Part shown: positions 16,008 through 25,635 of the stretch, piece after piece
How the letters are laid out: each line of letters opens with the position of its first letter
Numbering within the stretch: position 1 is the first letter of the stretch
Origin: CAZIPZ01 sp964541075
GTDB lineage: Bacteria; Acidobacteriota; Terriglobia; 20CM-2-55-15
Direction: 5' to 3'
Assembly: GCA_964541075.1 (NCBI GenBank)
Contig: CAZIPZ010000002.1
Coordinates: forward strand, 1 to 54,290
Length of the DNA: 54,290 nucleotides
Notes under the pieces: generated by a model
What the model was told of the DNA's origin: nothing
What the model saw: the letters and a program-made list of their open reading frames with translations, nothing else
Database searches by the model: none
Made by a program: the position numbers and the translations under genes

Positions 16008-18107
16008 CTATTCCTCTTCTTCCTCTTCGCCTGAAGCGGCCGCCTTTGCATTTGCAATCACTTTATCTGCCAGATGGGATGGCACTTCATCATAATGACT
16101 GAACTCCATGGTGTAGCTGCCGCGTGCGCCAGTCTTCGAAGTGAGGTCTGAAGCGTAGCTAAGCATTTCCGCTAACGGCACCTGCGCTTTAATCACAGTC
16201 GTATGACCCTTCACGTCCATGCCCTGGACGCGGCCGCGCCGGCTGTTGAGATCGCCCATCAGGTCGCCCGCGAATTCATCCGGCCCTTGCACTTCCACAT
16301 TCATGACCGGTTCCAGGAGGATTGGCTTGGCTTCCTTAATGCCCTTCTTGAATGCAAGAGAGCCCGCGATCTTGAATGCCATCTCCGACGAGTCGACGTC
16401 GTGATATGACCCGTCATAAAGAACCACGCGAAAATCCACGGTTGGGAAGCCCGCCAGCACGCCTTTTTGACGCGCTTCCTGAATGCCCTTTTCGACTGCA
16501 GGAATGAAGTTTCTGGGGATTGATCCTCCGAAGATTTCATTCACAAATTCAAAATCCCCTCCACGTGCGAGAGGCTCCATCCGGATCTTGCAATCGCCGT
16601 ATTGGCCGTGTCCGCCGCTCTGTTTTTTGTGTTTCCCTTGAACATCCGCTTTGCCTTTGATGGTTTCGCGATACGGCACCTTGGGCGGCTTCAACGTCAC
16701 CTCCACACCGTATCTCTTCTTTAATCGGGCGACCGCCAATTCGACGTGCATCTGGCCCTGTCCCGAAATCAGAAATTCTTTAGTCTGTGCTTCTCGCGTG
16801 TACCTGAGGCCCAGATCCTCATCCATCAGTTTGTGGATGGCCGTACTGATTTTGTCTTCGTCGCCGCGAGACTTCGGCTCGATTGCAAACGAAATGACGG
16901 GTTCGATCCATTTCACGGCAGGATAAGCAATCGGATGGGCCTTGTCGGTCAGGGAGTCGCCGGTCAAAGTCTCTTTAAGCTTTGCGACAGCTGCAATGTC
17001 ACCGGCGTGCACCTTGGGAACCTGAACCTGGGTTTTTCCCTGAAGAAGCACGATCTGGCCGAAACGCTCAGTAACGCTCTTATTCACGTTGTATGGCTGA
17101 GTTTCAGCGGTCAGCGTTCCGGAATACACGCGGAACAGCGAAATCCTTCCGGTAAAAGGATCCGAAAAGGTCTTGAATACAAAGGCTGAGAACGGCTCGT
17201 TATCCGCAATCTTGCGCTGAATGTCAGCGTCGTGAACGTCCTTGCCGGATACGGCTGTTCTGAAAGTCGCATCGGGCAGGAAATTCACGATCGCGTTGAG
17301 AACGGGCTGAATACCCACATTCGTCAGGGCGGAGGTGTAAAGGATCGGGAAAATCTTGCCCTCCATTACCTGTTTCTTCAGACCACCCAACAGTTCTTCA
17401 TCTGAAAGCGTTCCAGACTCGAAAAACTTTTCCATCAATTTTTCATCGCCCTCGGCGATGGCTTCGATCAGTTTTTCGCGGTATTCCGAAGCGCGGCCTG
17501 CTGCGTCCGCTGGAATCTCGGACTCTGTGAACTTGCCGGATCCGTCCGGGCTGTACATGGCGGCTTTCATTTGCACTAGATCCGCCACTCCTTTAAAGGC
17601 CTTCTCTTCACCCAGAGGAATTTGAATCGGAACGCACATGCGTCCAAGGCTCGACTGGACGGATTGAAGAGACCGTTCGAAGCTGGCTGTGTCGCGGTCC
17701 ATACGATTGACGACTACGAGTCGAGGCAACTGAAACTCTTCGGCATATTCCCACGTCTTTTCCGTCTGAACCATGACCCCTGCGACTGCATCAACTACAA
17801 CAACAGCGGCATCCGCAACGCGAAGAGCCCCACGCGTTTCCTGAATGAAGTTTCCAAAGCCCGGGGTATCCAGAATATTGATCTTCGTCTTGTTCCACTC
17901 GCAAAACGCGAGCTTCGCAGAAATAGTGACCTTCCGTGCGATTTCTTCTTCGTCGTAATCCGTAGGGGCGTTCCCGTCGTCTACGCGACCTAGCCTGTTC
18001 GTCGCACCGGTATCAAAAAGGATTGCGGAAATTAAGGACGTCTTACCGCTGCCTCCGTGTCCGACGATTCCGACATTACGAATATTCTTTCCTTCGTAGA
18101 CAGTCAC
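16008..18107 (-). CDS. Elongation factor G paralogue (EF-G-like GTPase)
   Basis: A 699-residue translational GTPase. G1 is GHGGSGKT (residues 16-23), G3 DTPGFGN and G4 NRMD instead of the usual NKMD. Switch I reads RKVTIS where canonical EF-G has RGITI. Domains II to V are present, ending in an acidic tail EEEEEE. These changes match the EF-G2/EF-G-like subgroup, which is generally an accessory to the main FusA and may act in ribosome recycling or stress translation. GTG 18107 is supported by GGGGGA 9 bases upstream. It converges on the matrixin gene with a 19-bp gap and no obvious terminator. Confidence 0.9.
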   Translation of the reverse strand: MTVYEGKNIRNVGIVGHGGSGKTSLISAILFDTGATNRLGRVDDGNAPTDYDEEEIARKVTISAKLAFCEWNKTKINILDTPGFGNFIQETRGALRVADAAVVVVDAVAGVMVQTEKTWEYAEEFQLPRLVVVNRMDRDTASFERSLQSVQSSLGRMCVPIQIPLGEEKAFKGVADLVQMKAAMYSPDGSGKFTESEIPADAAGRASEYREKLIEAIAEGDEKLMEKFFESGTLSDEELLGGLKKQVMEGKIFPILYTSALTNVGIQPVLNAIVNFLPDATFRTAVSGKDVHDADIQRKIADNEPFSAFVFKTFSDPFTGRISLFRVYSGTLTAETQPYNVNKSVTERFGQIVLLQGKTQVQVPKVHAGDIAAVAKLKETLTGDSLTDKAHPIAYPAVKWIEPVISFAIEPKSRGDEDKISTAIHKLMDEDLGLRYTREAQTKEFLISGQGQMHVELAVARLKKRYGVEVTLKPPKVPYRETIKGKADVQGKHKKQSGGHGQYGDCKIRMEPLARGGDFEFVNEIFGGSIPRNFIPAVEKGIQEARQKGVLAGFPTVDFRVVLYDGSYHDVDSSEMAFKIAGSLAFKKGIKEAKPILLEPVMNVEVQGPDEFAGDLMGDLNSRRGRVQGMDVKGHTTVIKAQVPLAEMLSYASDLTSKTGARGSYTMEFSHYDEVPSHLADKVIANAKAAASGEEEEEE

Positions 18108-18158
18108 GAATATGTCCCCCAGATTTAGTTTAAGAGCCGAAATCTAGCATATTCATCC

Positions 18159-18186
18159 TTGAAAACACTACCCTGCAAACGATAGT
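18159..18186 (+). promoter_or_regulatory. Promoter of the M16-like gene
   Basis: TTGAAA (18159-18164) and GATAGT (18181-18186) are 16 bp apart. The predicted start at about 18193 is two bases before GTG 18195, giving an almost leaderless transcript. Confidence 0.45.
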
Positions 18187-18194
18187 CTCAACAC

Positions 18195-19964
18195 GTGTTC
18201 ACGCCTGTTCCGTTCATCCTCGCTTTTCTTTTTTCCACTTCGATCCTTGAAAACGGCATACGGCTCACAGAACTTCCAGGCACAGGTGATTCTGTACAGA
18301 TCGTTATTGGATACGAATCGGCGGGTCTTACGGCCCTTCAGTCGTCATTATCAGCGCGCTCTCTTATCCTGGCGGCTTACAGTGTTGGCGGCGACTCCCA
18401 ATTCTTCACGGACGTTGACCGAAGCGCGTTGCGATTAACTGCACCGCCCTGGGCGAAGCCAATGTTTCTCTCATACATTGCTGATTTCTTCAAAGAGACT
18501 CCTGGAACTACAGACGAGCGTCGCGATCCGGATTTCCGTGAACGGGCAGAGATCGAGATTCGCGATGCTCTCCTTGGACCCCAATTACAGTCTCCAGATT
18601 ATGGCACCCAAACCGCATTTCTCAGCATGACACGGCCCATCCCAGAGACGCTCAAGGAAAACCTTGCAGCGATTCCCACACGAACGTCGGCAGCCCGTCC
18701 AGGTTCAATCCCCCCTCGGCTCACGGCGGAGCGAACGCTGCGCTTCACATCGGATCAGCCGGTCGGCGCCGTCATCTTTGCATCCCCTGCGCCGAGCGTG
18801 CACTTTAAGGGTTGGTACCAGGTCTTGATGCTTGATCGGTTGCTGCGCCGCACTTTGTCGCTCAAACCGGTTACATCCCTGCCTCTATCGCTTCGACCCT
18901 ATTACTATCGTCTGGAACTTTCGGTCGCCCAAGGACGATTTCCCGAGGAAATTGAAGAAGGGCTCTTGCAGGAAATTTCCCGCCTTTCACTTTCTCGCTC
19001 ATCCACCGAAGATCTTGAGACCGCCCGACGCGAGTGCGGTGAATATTTGGAAACCAAGGACGTTCGCGAATGGTTTATAAGCCAGGGAATCGAGGAACGC
19101 CGTCAAGAGGGTCTCCAATGGATCAAGACCATGTCGTCGGACGATCTACGAGCAGCTGCGCGCGATCTGCTGGTCATGAATCACGTTATCGCCACGTGGC
19201 CGCCAAGTTCCCAACGCACAACGGTTACGATCGAAAACCTGGACGACCCAAAGGCGCCTGATTCCCAGTTGGAGCAAACTTCGAAAGAAAACGTAGAGTC
19301 CATCGTCCTGCCTCCATTTCCTCCACACGCCGATACAAGCCAGTTGTCTGCTCTTCCAGAGCGCCTGGAATCTGGCATTTGGCTTATCGCAGGTTCCGTT
19401 CATGCCATCTATGTAGCCGGGGACGACTTGAATATTTTGCCGGGAGAGCCGGATCAAGCAGTGGTTTCCAGCTATCGTCGTTTTCGTTCGGAACGGATTC
19501 TCGTTATGTCTCCGGTTAACGCTCTGTCCCGCGTTCGCGAACTATGGAAAAACTTCGTCGGTAACCTAAGAGATGAAGACCGCCGTCCACCTGCAGGAAG
19601 CGTTTCCAGCGGGGATCTCGTCGCGTTGCTTCTATTGAAGACGCTGCTCGATCGGAAAGTGATTGAAGCCGGTTGGTGGTCTGACGTGCAGCTTAAGATC
19701 GATGCAGCTATTGGTTCGGAGCTGCGAATCGTAGGTGACGATCGAAAACGCGCCATAGTACTGGGCTGGGCGAAGGGTTATGCGGCAGCTCCGCCTACTG
19801 ACGTTGAAATGACCTGGGGGCGGGAGGTTTGTTTGCACCGATTCGATCAGGCCCTTCCACATCTTCAAGGTCTCACCTGGCATCGCGACGTTCTTGGCGC
19901 ATTGCAACCGCTAGAAACCGTAACATCTGCGCACGTCCAGGATGTTGCTCGAATTTACTTCTAA
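18195..19964 (+). CDS. M16 (insulinase)-like protein lacking the zinc motif
   Basis: A 589-residue protein with a short hydrophobic N-terminus (about residues 4-16). NGIRLTELPGTGDSVQIVIGYESAGL matches in order the first strands of M16 peptidases, and the following SARSLILAAYSVGGD aligns where HxxEH and its helix should be. The zinc ligands are absent (region YESAGLTALQSSLSA). VGAVIFASPAPSVHFKGWYQVLMLD resembles the start of the second M16 lobe. It is therefore probably a non-catalytic M16 fold, comparable in principle to inactive core subunits in cytochrome bc1 or PqqG. Assignment to M16 is from pattern only. It ends 4 bp before hyuA, suggesting co-transcription. Confidence 0.65.
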   Translation: MFTPVPFILAFLFSTSILENGIRLTELPGTGDSVQIVIGYESAGLTALQSSLSARSLILAAYSVGGDSQFFTDVDRSALRLTAPPWAKPMFLSYIADFFKETPGTTDERRDPDFRERAEIEIRDALLGPQLQSPDYGTQTAFLSMTRPIPETLKENLAAIPTRTSAARPGSIPPRLTAERTLRFTSDQPVGAVIFASPAPSVHFKGWYQVLMLDRLLRRTLSLKPVTSLPLSLRPYYYRLELSVAQGRFPEEIEEGLLQEISRLSLSRSSTEDLETARRECGEYLETKDVREWFISQGIEERRQEGLQWIKTMSSDDLRAAARDLLVMNHVIATWPPSSQRTTVTIENLDDPKAPDSQLEQTSKENVESIVLPPFPPHADTSQLSALPERLESGIWLIAGSVHAIYVAGDDLNILPGEPDQAVVSSYRRFRSERILVMSPVNALSRVRELWKNFVGNLRDEDRRPPAGSVSSGDLVALLLLKTLLDRKVIEAGWWSDVQLKIDAAIGSELRIVGDDRKRAIVLGWAKGYAAAPPTDVEMTWGREVCLHRFDQALPHLQGLTWHRDVLGALQPLETVTSAHVQDVARIYF

Positions 19965-19968
19965 TTAA

Positions 19969-21933
19969 ATGAAGTCGCTTAGGATCGGTATCGATACCGG
20001 CGGCACATTCACCGATTTTGTCGTCATCCGAGATGGCGGCATTGAAGTCTTCAAGGAGCTTTCGACTCCGCAAAATCCGGAAGAAGCCATACTCAAAGGA
20101 ATCGCGCGGATTGCGATACAGGACGTGAAGGAGATCATTCACGGTTCCACTGTGGCAACCAACGCTCTTCTCGAAAGAAAAGGTGCACGTACGGCGTTGC
20201 TGACGACGGAAGGTTTTGAGGACGTTGTCGTGATCGGCAGGCAGACTCGTCCTGACCTCTACGACATTTTTGTGAACAGACCGGAATCTCTGGTTAAAGA
20301 CGACATGCGGCTGGGTGTACGTGAGCGGACGCTTTACGATGGCTCTATCGAGATTCCGTTGGATCGTAACCATCTGCGCGGCCTTGTTCAGCGCATTACA
20401 GAGAACGGAATTCAATCCGTAGCGGTTTCACTTCTGTTTTCTTTTGCAAATTCGAAACATGAGTTGGAAGTGCGGCGCGAGCTTCAAGGTATAGGTGTTC
20501 CAATCTCGCTTTCGTCTAGTGTTCTGCCGGAGCATCGCGAATACGAACGCACGTCGACAACACTGATCAACGCATACCTTGCGCCGCTCATGAATCGGTA
20601 TCTCGCGAGCCTCAGAGATCGTCTTTCGCATGTTCCACTTCGGGTCATGCAGTCCAATGGTGGCGCGGTTACGGCAAATGCGATTGCCGCGGCGCCGGTG
20701 CATAGCTTGCTGTCAGGGCCCGCTGGCGGCGTTGTTGGCGCCTTTCATCTCGCAAGGATGTGTGAATTTCCCAAAATCATCACCTTCGACATGGGCGGCA
20801 CCTCAACAGACGTCGCCCTGTGTGAGGAAGACGTGAAGGTTTCGCATGAGAACGTTGTGGACGGAATGCCTGTCGGAATTCCTATGATAGATATTCATAC
20901 CGTAGGCGCTGGCGGCGGCTCCATTGCACAACTTGACATGGGAGGTGCATTGAAGGTTGGGCCGCAAAGCGCCGGTGCGGAGCCCGGTCCTATTTGTTAT
21001 GGAAGAGGATCTCAGTTCACGGTCACAGATGCCAATGTGCTTCTCGGCCGTTTATTGCCGCAGTTCTTTCTGGGGGGGGCCATGCGGTTGCATAACGATC
21101 GAGTTGGGCCCGCGATTCGGCAGCTTCATTGGACGAAAGCATGGAAGAGGCCGGAAGACCTCGCTCAAGGTGTCATCGACATCGTGAACAACAACATGGA
21201 GCAGGCGATTCGTCTCATTTCGGTTGAGCGAGGTTATGATCCCCGAGACTTTGCGTTGTTTTGCTTTGGTGGGGCGGGCGGAATCCATGCAGCCAGTCTC
21301 GCGCGCGCCCTTGGAATACGCCAAATCATTGTTCCGCGCCATCCCGGCGCCCTTTCAGCGTTGGGGCTGCTTTTGGCCGATGCTCGAAAAGACTTTTCCA
21401 AATCACTCTTGATCGAAGGCGCTGGTTCGGCCGCCAGCTTGGAGAAGACCTTTAATGAACTTCACAGCCGAGGAAAAATGGAGTTGAAAGCCGAAGGATT
21501 CAAGACGAGCGAGATCCGGTCCGTCGACTTCGTCGATCTGAGATATCGCGGGCAATCCTATGAGCTGACGATTCCATTCACCTCGAAGTTTATCGCCGCA
21601 TTCCACGACGCTCATGAATGGCGTTACGGCTATTCGAACCGTGAAAAAGGCGTCGAACTCGTAAACGCGCGAACCACCTTCTTCGGCCGGACCCCAAAGC
21701 CGAAATTCGAGAAGGCCCCCAGACAACGGGGCCGGCCAAAGCCTATTCATATGCGAACCGTCTGGATCGATGGTAGGCGGATAAAAACGGCTGTTTATGA
21801 TCGTGCATTTCTCGGCTATGGGCACGCCATAGACGGCCCGGCGATTATCGGAGAGTACAGCAGCACAACATTGGTTCCGCCGGATTTCGGGTGCCACGTG
21901 GACCCATACTTGAATTTGATTCTGCAGACTTGA
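19969..21933 (+). CDS. hyuA: Hydantoinase/oxoprolinase family subunit A
   Basis: A 654-residue ASKHA-fold protein. The phosphate-1 loop is RIGIDTGGTFTDFVV (residues 5-19) and phosphate-2 is TFDMGGTSTDVAL. HGSTVATNALLERKGA is the conserved HyuA segment. With HyuB it forms an ATP-dependent amidohydrolase acting on hydantoins, 5-oxoproline or similar cyclic amides, or an acetone-carboxylase-like reaction; the sequence does not separate these. hyuB follows after 61 bp. The neighbouring DUF218 and M42 genes hint at peptide or amino-acid derivative turnover. Confidence 0.9.
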   Translation: MKSLRIGIDTGGTFTDFVVIRDGGIEVFKELSTPQNPEEAILKGIARIAIQDVKEIIHGSTVATNALLERKGARTALLTTEGFEDVVVIGRQTRPDLYDIFVNRPESLVKDDMRLGVRERTLYDGSIEIPLDRNHLRGLVQRITENGIQSVAVSLLFSFANSKHELEVRRELQGIGVPISLSSSVLPEHREYERTSTTLINAYLAPLMNRYLASLRDRLSHVPLRVMQSNGGAVTANAIAAAPVHSLLSGPAGGVVGAFHLARMCEFPKIITFDMGGTSTDVALCEEDVKVSHENVVDGMPVGIPMIDIHTVGAGGGSIAQLDMGGALKVGPQSAGAEPGPICYGRGSQFTVTDANVLLGRLLPQFFLGGAMRLHNDRVGPAIRQLHWTKAWKRPEDLAQGVIDIVNNNMEQAIRLISVERGYDPRDFALFCFGGAGGIHAASLARALGIRQIIVPRHPGALSALGLLLADARKDFSKSLLIEGAGSAASLEKTFNELHSRGKMELKAEGFKTSEIRSVDFVDLRYRGQSYELTIPFTSKFIAAFHDAHEWRYGYSNREKGVELVNARTTFFGRTPKPKFEKAPRQRGRPKPIHMRTVWIDGRRIKTAVYDRAFLGYGHAIDGPAIIGEYSSTTLVPPDFGCHVDPYLNLILQT

Positions 21934-21951
21934 ACCTTCCGGTCGTCCGGA

Positions 21952-21981
21952 TTGGATCAAAGGCCGTTCCCTGATGATAAT
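21952..21981 (+). promoter_or_regulatory. Possible internal promoter before hyuB
   Basis: GATAAT (21976-21981) lies 13 nt before ATG 21995, with a weak TTGGAT (21952-21957) 18 bp upstream. The predicted leader is 7 nt. It could allow hyuB to be expressed apart from hyuA. Confidence 0.3.
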
Positions 21982-21994
21982 CTGTCCCCATTGA

Positions 21995-23557
21995 ATGAAG
22001 ACAAACCCGATTCGGCTCGAAATCTTTAAGAGTCTGTTTCACTCCTTGGCTGAGGAAATGGGTGCGACACTGAAGCGAACGGCTTTCTCACCCAACATTA
22101 AAGAGCGCCGTGACTATTCGTGCGGGGTTTTTGACCGGAATGGCGACATGCTGGCGCAGGGCGATCACATGCCCGTTCATCTAGGTTCGATGCCGCTGTC
22201 CGTCAAGGCTGCTATTGAAAACCGAACAATTGGACCCGGGGATATTGTCATCCTCAACGATCCTTACAAGGGTGGTACCCACCTTCCGGATATTACGTTG
22301 GTGGCTGCCGTGTTCTGGAAAAAGGATCGCACCTTCTATGTCGCGTGTAGAGCCCACCATTCGGATGTGGGAGGAATGTCGCCGGGCTCTATGCCTCTGG
22401 CGGAAGAGATTTATCAGGAAGGTTTGCGCATACCGCCCGTAAAACTGATGTCTAAGGGTGAGGTGAATCGAGATGTCTGGGATCTTGTACTGTGCAATGT
22501 CAGGACGCCTGAAGAGCGCGAGGGTGATCTCGCCGCCATGCTTGGAGCGATTCGAACAGGTGAGCGGCGCCTGGTCGGTATTGTCGAAAAATACGGATGG
22601 AAGCAAATCCGAGACTACATCGCCGAGATCTTGAACTACAGCGAGAGAATGACGCGCCTGGCAATTCGAGGCATCCCTGATGGGATCTATATGGCTGAGG
22701 ATTTTGTGGATGACGATGGCCTAACGGACCGGCCGCTTGCGATTCGTGTCCAGGTTCGGGTGAAAGGCGACCATGCCATCATCGACTTTACAGGATCGGA
22801 TCCTCAGGCTGAAGGCAGCATCAATGCCGTTTATGCAATTACAGTATCGGCGGTGTTCTACGTTTTCAGAACGCTGGTGGGTTTTTCCATTCCTTCGAAC
22901 GCAGGCGGGATGCGCCCGCTCGAGATCATTGCCCCGGAAGGAACGATTGTGAACGCTCTCCCGCCCGCTGCAGTTTGCGGCGGCAACGTAGAAACGTCGC
23001 AGAGAATCGTTGATGTCCTTTACAAAGCGCTTGCATCCGCCGCACCGTCACTGATTCCGGCTGCCAGTCAGGGCACGATGAACAACATTACTTTTGGCGG
23101 GATCAATCCAAGGACAAAGGAACCGGTAGCCTACTATGAAACCGTATCGGGTGGGATGGGAGCGCGCCCGACCTTGGATGGCCTTTCCGGAATTCACACG
23201 CACATGACGAATTCCATGAATACGCCGGTGGAGGCGTTTGAGCATGGGTATCCTGTTCGGGTGCGGCGGTATTCTCTTAGGCCCCACTCTGGAGGTTCGG
23301 GTAGGCAACGGGGAGGGCAGGGGGTTATTCGTGAGATTCAATTCCTCGCGAGAGTGCAAGTCACCGTGCTTTCGGATCGTCGCAAATTTCCACCCTACGG
23401 CTTGCATGGAGGGGAACCTGGTCAACCTGGACGCAATTTCATGATCCGCCGCGATGGCGTCACGGTCGAACTCCCTTCAAAGTTTACGAGATGGTTTGAT
23501 GCCGGTGACGTCTTATCCATCCAATCGCCCGGAGGTGGCGGTTGGGGAAAAATGTAA
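21995..23557 (+). CDS. hyuB: Hydantoinase/oxoprolinase family subunit B
   Basis: A 520-residue protein of the HyuB family. Conserved segments are FKSLFHSLAEEMGATLKRTA, ERRDYSCGVFDRNGDMLAQG, HMPVHLGSMP, and the metal-site stretch LNDPYKGGTHLPDI. The C-terminus has GGMGARPTLDG, PVEAFEHGYPVRV and a Gly-rich SPGGGGWG end, as in the family. Lengths of 510-580 residues are usual. It is the partner of HyuA at 19969. The 3' end overlaps the DUF218 gene by 16 bp. Confidence 0.9.
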   Translation: MKTNPIRLEIFKSLFHSLAEEMGATLKRTAFSPNIKERRDYSCGVFDRNGDMLAQGDHMPVHLGSMPLSVKAAIENRTIGPGDIVILNDPYKGGTHLPDITLVAAVFWKKDRTFYVACRAHHSDVGGMSPGSMPLAEEIYQEGLRIPPVKLMSKGEVNRDVWDLVLCNVRTPEEREGDLAAMLGAIRTGERRLVGIVEKYGWKQIRDYIAEILNYSERMTRLAIRGIPDGIYMAEDFVDDDGLTDRPLAIRVQVRVKGDHAIIDFTGSDPQAEGSINAVYAITVSAVFYVFRTLVGFSIPSNAGGMRPLEIIAPEGTIVNALPPAAVCGGNVETSQRIVDVLYKALASAAPSLIPAASQGTMNNITFGGINPRTKEPVAYYETVSGGMGARPTLDGLSGIHTHMTNSMNTPVEAFEHGYPVRVRRYSLRPHSGGSGRQRGGQGVIREIQFLARVQVTVLSDRRKFPPYGLHGGEPGQPGRNFMIRRDGVTVELPSKFTRWFDAGDVLSIQSPGGGGWGKM

Positions 23558-24216
23558 AGCATCATTGGCTCAGCAGGAGCCGCCTCGTTTTCCTTAATAC
23601 GATTTTCGTGCTCATTCCATTAGCCTACTTGTTGCACGGAGTCGTTCTTCGCTACGCTGCAGACGCTTTGTTTGTCACTGAACAGCCGGAAAAGAGCGAT
23701 GCCATCGTAGTGCTTGCAGGTGGAGAACCCGGCAGGGCATGGGAAGCGGCCGATCTATATCGCGACGGATTTGCGCCTAAGGTCGTGCTCACTTCGGATG
23801 CGCCTTCTTCCGATTTCATTGAGCTTCGCAAGCTCGGGATTGAATTGCCAGCCTCAAACGAAGCGTATTCCCGCGTTCTCCACGGCATGAGTGTTCCGAA
23901 TGAAGACGTGTTGCGTATCGAAACCTACGTTGAGGACACGCTCAGTGAGCTTCGCCAGATCCGAATCTTCGCTGAACAGCAGCAATGGAACTCTTTGATC
24001 ATTGTTACTTCCAACTACCACAGCCGTCGTTCACGATTAGCCGCGCGGTATGTATTTGGCCCCGATATGCGTGTGGCAGTGGTCGCCTCACGGCATGGAG
24101 GCATTAATAACAATGATTGGTGGAATCGGAACAGCGAGGTGCGAACGTTTCTGATCGAATTTGAAAAGCTGATTGCGTATACCCTCTATATCTGGCCTCG
24201 AATGATTTTTTCGTAA
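23542..24216 (+). CDS. DUF218 (YdcF/SanA-like) membrane-anchored protein
   Basis: A 224-residue protein. It starts with TTG at 23542, supported by GGAGG at 23531-23535 six bases upstream, and overlaps hyuB by 16 bp. One hydrophobic segment (about residues 15-35) is followed by the DUF218 core: SDAIVVLAGGEPGRAWEAADLY, KVVLTSD, and later VTSNYHSRRSRLAARY, the conserved polar cluster thought to be the active site. Relatives include YdcF, which binds S-adenosylmethionine, and SanA/ElyC, which act in envelope integrity. The catalytic domain is probably periplasmic. The true substrate is unknown. Confidence 0.85.
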   Translation: MGKNVKHHWLSRSRLVFLNTIFVLIPLAYLLHGVVLRYAADALFVTEQPEKSDAIVVLAGGEPGRAWEAADLYRDGFAPKVVLTSDAPSSDFIELRKLGIELPASNEAYSRVLHGMSVPNEDVLRIETYVEDTLSELRQIRIFAEQQQWNSLIIVTSNYHSRRSRLAARYVFGPDMRVAVVASRHGGINNNDWWNRNSEVRTFLIEFEKLIAYTLYIWPRMIFS

Positions 24217-24547
24217 CCGAAAGACGCTTCTCGTTGCTCGCCAGGGCAGTCCAGCTGACTCATGAGCGGAATTCGATTTATGAGATCCGGTTTCGTAACG
24301 TGAAGTCGGCTTTTCTAAAACGGAATGCCATGGCGCGAATGCATAGATCTGTGCGTCAAATGGTGAATGCGACGGCGCGATGCAAGAATGTATCAGCCTC
24401 GAAGCGAGAGTGCGATGAGGCGAATGCGATATGTCACTTTGCGACGTCTATATTTCTTTCACCGAGTAGTTGCTTCGTAGTGACGGTCAGAATACTGGCA
24501 CATCGTCATTGCAGATTCCCTCCCCCTATGATTTTATAATGCCAACG
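24217..24547. other. Intergenic region without a recognised gene
   Basis: About 330 bp between the DUF218 and M42 genes. It has loosely repeated words built on GCGAATGC/GCGATGC between 24325 and 24440, but no regular period or stem. A 101-codon frame here has no recognisable features. The only clear element is the TATAAT box at its right end. Confidence 0.4.
24535..24540 (+). promoter_or_regulatory. TATAAT -10 box of the M42 pair
   Basis: A perfect TATAAT at 24535-24540 predicts transcription from about 24547, one base before ATG 24548. No convincing -35 is seen. It implies a leaderless mRNA and argues that ATG 24548, not ATG 24539 inside the box, is the start. Confidence 0.45.
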
Positions 24548-25630
24548 ATGGAGCGAACGCTGCTGCTGTTGATTCTTATGCTTTGGCCTCATGTCTGGGT
24601 TGGAGCACAGTCTCTCGATGAATTACGCGAGACGTTAAAGAATCTTGTAAAACATTCCGCCGTTTCCGGTCGAGAAGAGGTCCTCGCTGATGTGATCGCT
24701 AATCGCCTGCACCAGCACGGACTGAGTCCTCAGATCGATTCGATGTCGAACGTCACCGTCACAGTCGGATCGGGCAAGCCAAGTCGATTGGTTATCGCCA
24801 ATATTGATGAGCCAGGGTACGTTGTGTCAGGCATAACGGACGACGGTTATCTGCGGTTGCAGCGAATAGGCGCCGATCCACCGCACTATTATTTTGATCA
24901 ATACTTTGAAGGTCAGCGTTTGACCATAACGACGTCGACGGGCGCTGTGGCGGGTGTGACCGCGATTCCCTCCACTCATCTCAATTCCACTCGGGATCGC
25001 TCGGTAGGTGCATTTCGATTATCTGACGCGTACGTTGATGTGGGTGCGAAGTCTGCAGCGGAAGTTTCACGTCTTGGTATTGGTCTCATGGATGCTGTTT
25101 CGCTCGAAAAAACGCTCACAAATCTTGCACGTGATCGAGTGGCCGGACCTTTTCTTTCAGACCGCGGCGGGGCTGCGGTTCTGCTGGAGGTTCTTGCTCG
25201 AACGATCAGCACAGAAATTAACGGGACCCTGACCGTTGCCTTTAGCACTCAGGAGCACTTCGGCCGGAAGGGGCTAGACCGCTTGTCGGTGCAGTTCAGT
25301 CCAGATGAGGTTTACATCATTGAACCCGAGAACGAGGGCGAGAGTTCATTGCCAGGTGCGTCCGCGTTCGGACAATCCTCTTTTCCGGTCTGGGTGGATG
25401 TAGAGGAAGCCCCACGGCTCAGGAAAATCCTTGGACGTTTCGAGGGACTGATACAACGAGCATCGCTCAGATCAGTTCCGAATGCACCGCAATGGAAAGT
25501 GGATACAGAAGTAATTCGAATCGGCATTCCGGTTAAATTTCTGTTGTCGCCTGTTGAGGTTCTGGACCTCAAGCACCTGCAATCTACAATTCGGTTCTTG
25601 AGAGCGATAGTTCAATCCGGCGTATCTTGA
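24548..25630 (+). CDS. M42-like exported protein with lost metal ligands (inactive paralogue)
   Basis: A 360-residue protein with a signal peptide (about residues 1-22, ending WVGAQS). It is collinear with the intact M42 aminopeptidase that follows. The first metal His of GHLDEVG is replaced (Asn85 in ANIDEPG). The catalytic Glu pair reads Gln235-Glu236 (TQEHFG). The final His of RYSHSP is Leu (FLLSPVEV), and Asp of VDT becomes Glu in IIEPE. The central Asp of LSDRGG is kept. It probably cannot bind two zincs in the usual way. It could be a regulatory subunit in a mixed M42 oligomer. It overlaps the next gene or abuts it within a few bases. Confidence 0.75.
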   Translation: MERTLLLLILMLWPHVWVGAQSLDELRETLKNLVKHSAVSGREEVLADVIANRLHQHGLSPQIDSMSNVTVTVGSGKPSRLVIANIDEPGYVVSGITDDGYLRLQRIGADPPHYYFDQYFEGQRLTITTSTGAVAGVTAIPSTHLNSTRDRSVGAFRLSDAYVDVGAKSAAEVSRLGIGLMDAVSLEKTLTNLARDRVAGPFLSDRGGAAVLLEVLARTISTEINGTLTVAFSTQEHFGRKGLDRLSVQFSPDEVYIIEPENEGESSLPGASAFGQSSFPVWVDVEEAPRLRKILGRFEGLIQRASLRSVPNAPQWKVDTEVIRIGIPVKFLLSPVEVLDLKHLQSTIRFLRAIVQSGVS

Positions 25631-25635
25631 GCTGT

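Noticed and set aside
24325..24440. Repeated GCGAATGC-like words suggesting a tandem repeat
   Set aside because: Spacing is irregular and matches are short; no CRISPR or REP structure emerges.
24234..24539. A 101-codon plus-strand frame in the gap before the M42 pair
   Set aside because: Composition is unlike neighbouring proteins, no ribosome site, no motif, and it ends across the TATAAT box.
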